From Terriglobia bacterium (lineage in GTDB: Bacteria; Acidobacteriota; Terriglobia; UBA7540): a stretch of DNA of 5,795 nt. A model generated the notes under the pieces. That model searched no databases, had not been told where the DNA came from, and was given only the letters and a program-made list of their open reading frames with translations. Location of the stretch: assembly GCA_030040455.1 (NCBI GenBank), contig JASHTR010000014.1, forward strand, positions 1 through 5,795, in the 5' to 3' direction. Position 1 is the first letter of the stretch, and each line of letters opens with the position of its first letter. This document shows, one piece after another, positions 1-4,163 of this stretch. Both the position numbers and the translations under genes were made by a program.

Positions 1-50
1 GCGTTTCTGTTAATTTCGAAATGAGGAGGGCGATGCAAGAGCGCCCCAAA

Positions 51-55
51 AGGAG
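51..55 (+). promoter_or_regulatory. Ribosome binding site deciding the erpA start
   Basis: AGGAG sits 7 bases before the ATG at 63, which is ideal spacing. A second purine-rich stretch, AGGAGGG at 24-30, is only 2-3 bases from the in-frame ATG at 33, which is too close for efficient initiation. The downstream pair is therefore preferred. Confidence 0.7.
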
Positions 56-62
56 TTTAAAG

Positions 63-395
63 ATGGCAACTTCATTGGATTTAACGTCGATGGCGGTGGA
101 AAAGGTTAAGGAAATTCTGGCGCAGCAGATGCCTCAGCCTTTGGGACTCCGGCTTTCTGTTGTAGGGGGTGGATGCTCCGGTTTCTCCTATCAGATGAAT
201 TTCGAGACGGAAACCAGTCCTATTGACAAGACCTTTGAGTTTGATGGCTTGAAAGTTTTCGTTGACCAGGCATCCTTAATGTACCTGAAGGGCACGAAGG
301 TTGACTATGTGGAGAGCCTGGCGGGATCTGGCTTCAAGTTCGAGAACCCGAATGTGAAGTCCACGTGCGGCTGTGGGAGCTCCTTCCAGGTATAG
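63..395 (+). CDS. erpA: A-type iron-sulfur cluster carrier/insertion protein (ErpA/IscA family)
   Basis: A 110-residue protein, the usual size for the HesB/IscA/ErpA family. These cytoplasmic proteins receive Fe-S clusters from the scaffold machinery and pass them to apo-enzymes. The three cluster-binding cysteines are present: C38 in GGGCSGFSY and C102/C104 in the C-terminal STCGCGSSF motif. The spacing and the PNVKSTCGCGSSF ending are closest to ErpA, so I use that symbol; a generic IscA-type carrier is the alternative. The ATG at 63 is chosen because AGGAG lies 7 bases upstream and the family normally starts about here. In-frame ATGs at 21 and 33 would add a basic, non-conserved extension. 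The gene appears to stand alone: a hairpin follows its stop, and no other isc or suf gene is visible. A large FAD/Fe-S oxidase further along is the sort of client such a protein could serve, but that link is inference. Confidence 0.95.
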   Translation: MATSLDLTSMAVEKVKEILAQQMPQPLGLRLSVVGGGCSGFSYQMNFETETSPIDKTFEFDGLKVFVDQASLMYLKGTKVDYVESLAGSGFKFENPNVKSTCGCGSSFQV

Positions 396-422
396 CATTC
401 TGCAAACGTTTTCCTGAATAGC

Positions 423-455
423 ACCGGCGCTGTCAGGAGGGATGGCGCCGGTTTT
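423..455 (+). terminator. Possible rho-independent terminator after erpA
   Basis: ACCGGCGC (423-430) pairs perfectly with GCGCCGGT (445-452), giving an 8-bp GC-rich stem with a 14-base loop. It is followed by TTTGTGTCTTT, a T-rich but interrupted tail. It lies 27 bases past the erpA stop and 23 bases before the truA start, the right place to separate the two transcripts. The broken T-run and rather long loop make it a weak terminator, and it may instead allow partial read-through into truA. The loop contains AGGAGG. Confidence 0.5.
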
Positions 456-475
456 GTGTCTTTGCCGTCACATCC

Positions 476-1237
476 ATGCGCAATCTCCGGTTCGATATCG
501 CATACGACGGAACGGATTTTTGTGGATGGCAGTTTCAGCCGAGAAAGCCGACGATCGAGGGCTGCCTGGCATCAGTCCTGAAAAAAATTCTCAAAGATCA
601 CACCCATTTAGTCGCCTCAAGCCGCACGGATGCCGGCGTTCACGCCGCAGGCCAGGTGGCGAACCTCCGCACGGGAAGCCCCATTCCCTGCTGCAACCTT
701 CAGAGGGCCCTGAACGACGCGCTCCCCTTAAGCATTCGTATCAACGGCGTTCAAGAGGCCACGCCTGATTTCCACGCGCGCTACGACGCCAAAGCCAAAA
801 TCTATCGCTACCGCATTTTGCAGGTGCGGATCCCGTCTCCATTCATCGCGCGGTTCGCACATCACGTTCCGCGCGCGCTCGACCGCTCTCGGATGGCAAA
901 GGCGGCCCGGCTCCTCGAGGGCGAGCACGATTTCACGTCTTTTGCGGCATCCGATCCGGCTTCCGGCGAGCCTGGAAACCACTCGGAGTCATCGGTGCGC
1001 CGCATCTTCATGTCGCGGATTTTCTGGCGTCCGAGGACTTCGATCCTGGTTTACGAGGTTCGCGGCAGCGGCTTTCTCTACCGCATGGTCCGCAACATCG
1101 CGGGAACGCTGCTGGAAATTGGCTTGGGGAAGCTCGAGCCGGATGAGATGGCTCGCATTCTTGAATCGCGGGACCGCGCTCGCGCCGGACCGACCGCGCC
1201 AGCGCGCGGCCTATGCCTGGTTAAAGTGGAGTATTGA
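476..1237 (+). CDS. truA: tRNA pseudouridine synthase A
   Basis: A 253-residue TruA, about the normal length. The enzyme converts uridines at positions 38-40 in the anticodon arm of many tRNAs to pseudouridine, in the cytoplasm. Landmarks in order: FDIAYDGTDFCGWQ near residues 6-19; SSRTDAGVHA at 48-57 with the catalytic aspartate D52; FHARYDAKAKIYRYRI at 99-114 with the conserved active-site tyrosine Y110; HDFTSFA at 151-157; GSGFLYRMVRNI at 197-208; and the C-terminal AGPTAPARGLCLVKVEY signature. Nothing essential is missing, so it should be active. The ATG at 476 is the only credible start: no ATG, GTG or TTG lies in frame between the hairpin and it, and the N-terminus matches the family. 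There is no good Shine-Dalgarno just upstream, so initiation may be leaderless or weak. An O-methyltransferase gene follows 35 bases after the stop, suggesting co-transcription. Confidence 0.97.
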   Translation: MRNLRFDIAYDGTDFCGWQFQPRKPTIEGCLASVLKKILKDHTHLVASSRTDAGVHAAGQVANLRTGSPIPCCNLQRALNDALPLSIRINGVQEATPDFHARYDAKAKIYRYRILQVRIPSPFIARFAHHVPRALDRSRMAKAARLLEGEHDFTSFAASDPASGEPGNHSESSVRRIFMSRIFWRPRTSILVYEVRGSGFLYRMVRNIAGTLLEIGLGKLEPDEMARILESRDRARAGPTAPARGLCLVKVEY

Positions 1238-1261
1238 AACCCTGCTACATTTTTAGGTCGG

Positions 1262-1268
1262 AAAGGAG
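1262..1268 (+). promoter_or_regulatory. Ribosome binding site for the O-methyltransferase
   Basis: AAAGGAG ends 4 bases before the ATG at 1273. The spacing is slightly short, but this supports ATG 1273 over the in-frame TTG at 1234, which overlaps the truA stop and has no such site. Confidence 0.6.
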
Positions 1269-1272
1269 TGAC

Positions 1273-1914
1273 ATGCGAAAAATTCTCGAAACTGACGTTC
1301 AAGCATACATCAATTCTCTCTTGCCGGCGCGGGACGCCCTTCTCGGCGAAATGGAGCGCTACGCAGAGCGTCACGATGTCCCCATCGTGGGTCCTGCCTG
1401 CGCGAGAGTGCTCTTTCAGCTTGCGCGATCGATCAAGGCGCGGCGCGTCTTCGAGCTCGGGTCGGCCATCGGATATTCCACGCTATGGTTTGCCCGCGCG
1501 GTGGGGCCGCGAGGAACGGTCTTTTATACGGATACGGACCCGGCAAACGCGCGGCGCGCCGAAGAATACTTGCGACGCGCCGGTGTGCTCCGCCGCGTGC
1601 GCATTCTGGTGGGAGACGCGCTCGGGATGCTGAAAGCCACGCCGGGCCAGTTTGACGTGATCTTTAATGACGTGAACAAGGTGCAATACCCGGCCGTTCT
1701 GCGCCTCGCTCCGGCCCGCGTGCGGCCCGGAGGCATTTTCGTGACGGACAACGTCTTGTGGTCCGGGTGGGTGGCACGAGCCCCGGCGCGAGGTGACAAC
1801 GACACACGGGCGATTCAGGAATTTAACCGGAAGCTTTATCGCTCGAAAGAGTTGTTCACCACCGTCGTTCCTCTGCGCGATGGCCTGGCCGTCTCGCTGA
1901 AAAGCGCTCCGTGA
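1273..1914 (+). CDS. SAM-dependent O-methyltransferase, class I (Methyltransf_3/COMT-like)
   Basis: A 213-residue cytoplasmic enzyme of the small, metal-dependent O-methyltransferase family (catechol and caffeoyl-CoA type). Such enzymes move a methyl group from S-adenosylmethionine to a hydroxyl, usually on a catechol-like compound. The SAM-binding motif I is VFELGSAIGYST at 59-70, followed by the acidic strand YTDTDP at 85-90 and VGDAL at 113-117. The likely metal ligands are all present: D133 in FNDVNK and D159/N160 in VTDNVLWSG. The C-terminus PLRDGLAVSLK matches the family's usual DGL ending. FNDVNK replaces the more common FIDADK, but the metal-binding first aspartate is kept. The natural substrate cannot be told from sequence. 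The gene follows truA by 35 bases in the same direction and is probably co-transcribed. Its stop codon directly abuts the stop of the convergent gene on the other strand. Confidence 0.93.
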   Translation: MRKILETDVQAYINSLLPARDALLGEMERYAERHDVPIVGPACARVLFQLARSIKARRVFELGSAIGYSTLWFARAVGPRGTVFYTDTDPANARRAEEYLRRAGVLRRVRILVGDALGMLKATPGQFDVIFNDVNKVQYPAVLRLAPARVRPGGIFVTDNVLWSGWVARAPARGDNDTRAIQEFNRKLYRSKELFTTVVPLRDGLAVSLKSAP

Positions 1915-3009
1915 CTAATCGACTTCAATGTTGCCGGAGGCGGCCTGCAGGTCCAGCCTGGGGCCGCCCTTCCCTACCACGCCTTGCAGGGTTCCTTTCC
2001 CGGCGGTTCCTTGGACGGTCACAGGGAGTTTGGTGCTGATTCGCCCCGAGTTGGTGTGAGCGTTAATCTCGAAGGACGCTTGGGGGGGCAATTGGACGTT
2101 AATGTTGCCCGAGCTGGTGCGCAAGCGCCAATCGCCCGTGGCCTCGCCCCCGGCAATGATATTGCCACTTCCAGTCGAGGCCAGGAGAGAGCCGTTCACC
2201 CCGCTCAGCCGCACATTTCCAGAGCCGGTGTTCACCTTCCCGCCGGCAAAAGTTGCCATCGCCGCATTCCCGTCATTTTTCCCGGATTGTTTCTCCCAGA
2301 ATTTCTTCCCGAATCGCCAAAGCGATTCGCTGACCTGGTCGCCCCTGGTTGCTCCTGTTTCCTGTAAGGTCACATCGCCGCTTCCCGTGCTGATGAAAAA
2401 CGGCCCCGCAACGCCGAGCGCCTGGATGGACCCGCTTCCTGATGTCAAGTGAACTTCGCCGTGGATGGAAGCGGCGCGGACATTGCCGGAGCCGGTCGAG
2501 CCAAACACGTCACCTCCGATGCTAGTCAACTCCAGGCTGCCATTGCCGCTCGATGCTTTCACGGGACCCTGGATCCCGGTGATCGAAAGATTTCCAGAGC
2601 CCGTTGTACACTTCAGTTGCGTGGTGGGAGGAACTTCCAGCTCGAAGCTGATGGAGATATTGCGGCGTAAATCGGGATCTTCAATGCGCCCGATGCGGAT
2701 GAAGTTGCCATTCTGAAGAACAGGCAGGTTGGCTTCGATCCGCTGCATCTTCTGCCCGGCATTTCCCGAGCCCAGCCAGCCGTCTGTCGCCTTGATGATC
2801 CAGCGGACTCGCACGGTCGAGGAATCGCCCGGGCGGACGGTAATCGAGCCGATGCCGGTCGTCACTTCGATCTCCGGCGCGCCGGTTACTTTAAGCGTCC
2901 GGTCAAACGCGCCCTGGGCGCTTGCGCCATAAAGCGCGGCAGTTGCCAATGAAGCGGCCACCGCCCAAAGAAGCATGTGGAGTAGTCTGGACCTCAATTT
3001 CAGGATCAT
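1915..3009 (-). CDS. Exported TGSGN-repeat protein, DUF4097-like (putative adhesin family)
   Basis: A 364-residue protein with a Sec-type signal peptide: basic start (K4, R6, R8), hydrophobic core at about 12-27, and a likely signal peptidase cut after ASA (A31). It has no lipobox, so it should be released to the periplasm or exterior. Residues 34-130 form a beta-rich N-terminal region containing an early TGIGSI at 51-56. From 136 onward a [TS]-x-[SN]-G-x-hydrophobic motif recurs at 136, 154, 172, 190, 208, 261, 279, 298, 319 and 356, mostly exactly 18 residues apart. This is typical of DUF4097/putative auto-transporter adhesin proteins, predicted to fold as a stacked beta structure; the function is unknown. 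There is one cysteine (C134) and no catalytic motif. ATG 3009 is chosen because AGGAGG lies 6 bases upstream and the signal peptide starts there; a TTG-type start at 3117 would bury the signal peptide. The gene is alone on its strand. Confidence 0.85.
   Translation of the reverse strand: MILKLRSRLLHMLLWAVAASLATAALYGASAQGAFDRTLKVTGAPEIEVTTGIGSITVRPGDSSTVRVRWIIKATDGWLGSGNAGQKMQRIEANLPVLQNGNFIRIGRIEDPDLRRNISISFELEVPPTTQLKCTTGSGNLSITGIQGPVKASSGNGSLELTSIGGDVFGSTGSGNVRAASIHGEVHLTSGSGSIQALGVAGPFFISTGSGDVTLQETGATRGDQVSESLWRFGKKFWEKQSGKNDGNAAMATFAGGKVNTGSGNVRLSGVNGSLLASTGSGNIIAGGEATGDWRLRTSSGNINVQLPPQASFEINAHTNSGRISTKLPVTVQGTAGKGTLQGVVGKGGPRLDLQAASGNIEVD
1927..2604 (-). repeat. 18-residue TGSGN-type protein repeats within the exported protein
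   Basis: Ten copies of a TGSGN[VIL]-like motif lie at residues 136-361 of the exported protein. Five consecutive copies (136, 154, 172, 190, 208) are spaced exactly 18 residues apart, as are 261 and 279; later spacings drift to 19, 21 and 37. At the DNA level the copies differ (for example CCAGAGCC, CCGGAGCC and CCACTTCC for the same GSG core read on the plus strand), so they look old and held together by protein structure, not by recent duplication. Confidence 0.8.
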
Positions 3010-3015
3010 TTGAAT

Positions 3016-3021
3016 CCTCCT
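3016..3021 (-). promoter_or_regulatory. Ribosome binding site of the exported repeat protein
   Basis: Read on the minus strand this is a perfect AGGAGG, 6 bases before the ATG at 3009. It fixes the start of the gene just ahead of the signal peptide. Confidence 0.8.
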
Positions 3022-3152
3022 CGATAAAAAAGTGCCTCCAGGCTCGCCGCAACGCCACCCCGCGCTTGCCAGGTCTGCGGCTCGTGCGGCTTTTAAACAC
3101 AAAATGCTGCTTTCCATTTGGACGTTGATTTAACCGGAAGGTTAGCGCAATC

Positions 3153-3181
3153 TACCCAGTCCGGCCGAATTCATTTACAAT
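3153..3181 (+). promoter_or_regulatory. Candidate sigma-70 type promoter for the DUF62 gene
   Basis: TACAAT at 3176-3181 matches the -10 consensus at 5 of 6 positions. TACCCA at 3153-3158, 17 bases upstream, matches the -35 at only 3 of 6. Transcription from here would start near 3188 and give a short leader containing the GGGAGG ribosome site. It lies in the 207-base divergent region (3010-3216). I could not see an equally good promoter for the minus-strand gene. Confidence 0.35.
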
Positions 3182-3202
3182 CGCTCTGTTTGCGGAAAGC
3201 GC

Positions 3203-3208
3203 GGGAGG
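3203..3208 (+). promoter_or_regulatory. Ribosome binding site deciding the GTG start of the DUF62 gene
   Basis: GGGAGG lies 8 bases before GTG 3217. The protein's first conserved motif (TLTTDFG) follows directly after that start, as is normal for the family. This favours GTG 3217 over the far upstream in-frame TTG at 3118, which would add 33 non-conserved residues. Confidence 0.7.
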
Positions 3209-3216
3209 TTTTTGAC

Positions 3217-4014
3217 GTGTCGGCCCTGATCACCTTGACCACGGATTTTGGACTCGCGGACCACTTTGTGGGAACGATGAAAGGCGTGATCCTCGGCATT
3301 AATCCTTCCGCGCAATTTGTGGACTTGAGCCATCACGTTAACCCGTTTGACGTTTTTGACGGCGCCCTCACCATTGCGCTTGCCTACCGCTATTTTCCTT
3401 CCCACACCATCCATCTGGTGATTGTCGATCCCGGCGTCGGCTCTTCCCGGCGGCCGATCCTGGCGCGCGCGGGCGAGCACTCCTTCGTGGCTCCGGATAA
3501 TGGAGTGCTTTCGTTCGTCTATGAGCGCGAGGAAAGCGTGGAGGTGCGGCACGTTGCCGTCGATCATTATTTCCTTAAGCCGGTCAGCAACACGTTTCAC
3601 GGCCGGGATATTTTTGCGCCGGTGGCCGGCTGGCTCAGCAAGGGTGTAGAGGCGGAAAAGTTCGGCGAGACAATTACCGACTATGTGAAGTTTGCCGTTC
3701 CGAAGCCACAGAGAATTTCCGCGCAGACCATCCAGGGCATGGTGATCAAGGTGGATCAATTCGGGAACCTCATCACCAACATCAGTCCTGCGGATGCTCC
3801 GGAAATTTTCACTGCCTCACCATCCCAATTTGCGATCGCGGTCGGCCAGCAGCAAATTGCACGGATGATCGACTCCTATTCCGCAGGCGAGCCCTCGGAG
3901 GTTTTCGCCATTCTGGGAAGTTCCGGCTTTCTCGAGCTGGGGCAGAATCGTGGTTCCGCAGCCAAAACACTACAAGTCGGCCGGGGGGCGGAAGTGAAAG
4001 TTGCGTTGGGATGA
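3217..4014 (+). CDS. S-adenosyl-L-methionine hydroxide adenosyltransferase (DUF62 family)
   Basis: A 265-residue protein starting at GTG, normal length for the SAM hydroxide adenosyltransferase (DUF62) family. Characterised members, related to fluorinase and chlorinase, use water or hydroxide to split SAM into adenosine and methionine. Visible motifs: TTDFGLADHFVGTMKGVI at 8-25, VDLSHHVNPFD at 35-45, IVDPGVGSSRRPI at 69-81, APDNGVLSF at 92-100, NTFHGRDIFAPVA at 125-137, DQFGNLITNI at 180-189 and GSSGFLELGQNRGSAA at 234-249. The proposed Asp-Arg-His hydrolytic set corresponds to D71, R78 and H128. The first half is the SAM-binding catalytic domain; the second half is the small beta-barrel domain. 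No feature suggests halogenase activity, and the DPGVGSSRR/FHGRD pattern points to the hydrolase. The cellular purpose of SAM hydrolysis is unsettled. It is probably transcribed from its own promoter and not tightly coupled to the next gene. Confidence 0.94.
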   Translation: MSALITLTTDFGLADHFVGTMKGVILGINPSAQFVDLSHHVNPFDVFDGALTIALAYRYFPSHTIHLVIVDPGVGSSRRPILARAGEHSFVAPDNGVLSFVYEREESVEVRHVAVDHYFLKPVSNTFHGRDIFAPVAGWLSKGVEAEKFGETITDYVKFAVPKPQRISAQTIQGMVIKVDQFGNLITNISPADAPEIFTASPSQFAIAVGQQQIARMIDSYSAGEPSEVFAILGSSGFLELGQNRGSAAKTLQVGRGAEVKVALG

Positions 4015-4059
4015 AGGGTAGCGATGGCTGAAGGACTTTGTAAATACAGGGATTCTTCG

Positions 4060-4088
4060 GTGCCAATAGCAGGACACGCCTTTAAAAT
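4060..4088 (+). promoter_or_regulatory. Candidate sigma-70 type promoter for the FAD oxidase gene
   Basis: GTGCCA (4060-4065, 4 of 6 matches to the -35 consensus) and TAAAAT (4083-4088, 5 of 6 matches to the -10) are separated by 17 bases. They lie in the 149-base gap between the DUF62 stop and the TTG start at 4164. A start near 4095 would give a leader of about 70 bases that includes the hairpin at 4128-4147. Confidence 0.35.
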
Positions 4089-4127
4089 GCTTGCTGAAGA
4101 GACAAGCGTTTATGGCCTCGCAACACC

Positions 4128-4147
4128 GGGCGCAGCAAGAAGCGCCC
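4128..4147. repeat. Small GC-rich inverted repeat before the FAD oxidase
   Basis: GGGCGC (4128-4133) and GCGCCC (4142-4147) form a perfect 6-bp stem around an 8-base loop, followed by CTAC. No T-run follows on the plus strand, so it is not a standard terminator. On the minus strand it reads GTAGGGGCGC...GCGCCC, which resembles the dispersed palindromic repeats found between genes in many environmental bacteria. With one copy in view that identity is a guess. It could also be leader structure ahead of the oxidase ribosome site. Confidence 0.4.
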
Positions 4148-4155
4148 CTACAAGC

Positions 4156-4159
4156 GGAG
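4156..4159 (+). promoter_or_regulatory. Ribosome binding site for the TTG-started FAD oxidase
   Basis: GGAG lies 4 bases before TTG 4164. The reading frame is open only from 4098 (stop TGA at 4095-4097), and no ATG or GTG occurs in frame before the first conserved residues. This pairing is the best available start. Confidence 0.5.
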
Positions 4160-4163
4160 TATT

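Noticed and set aside
442..768. Plus-strand frame starting at ATG 442 right after AGGAGG
   Set aside because: The AGGAGG is too close to this ATG, the product is a low-complexity R/P/S-rich shadow, and it overlaps truA in another frame.
3010..3117. Possible minus-strand promoter upstream of the exported protein
   Set aside because: A TTGCGG/TTTTAT pair with 17-base spacing can be picked out, but it would start transcription inside the ribosome site. No better pair was found, so no promoter was called.
3175..3759. Minus-strand frame of 194 codons opposite the DUF62 gene
   Set aside because: Antisense shadow of a well-conserved gene; its product has no known motif or plausible ribosome site.
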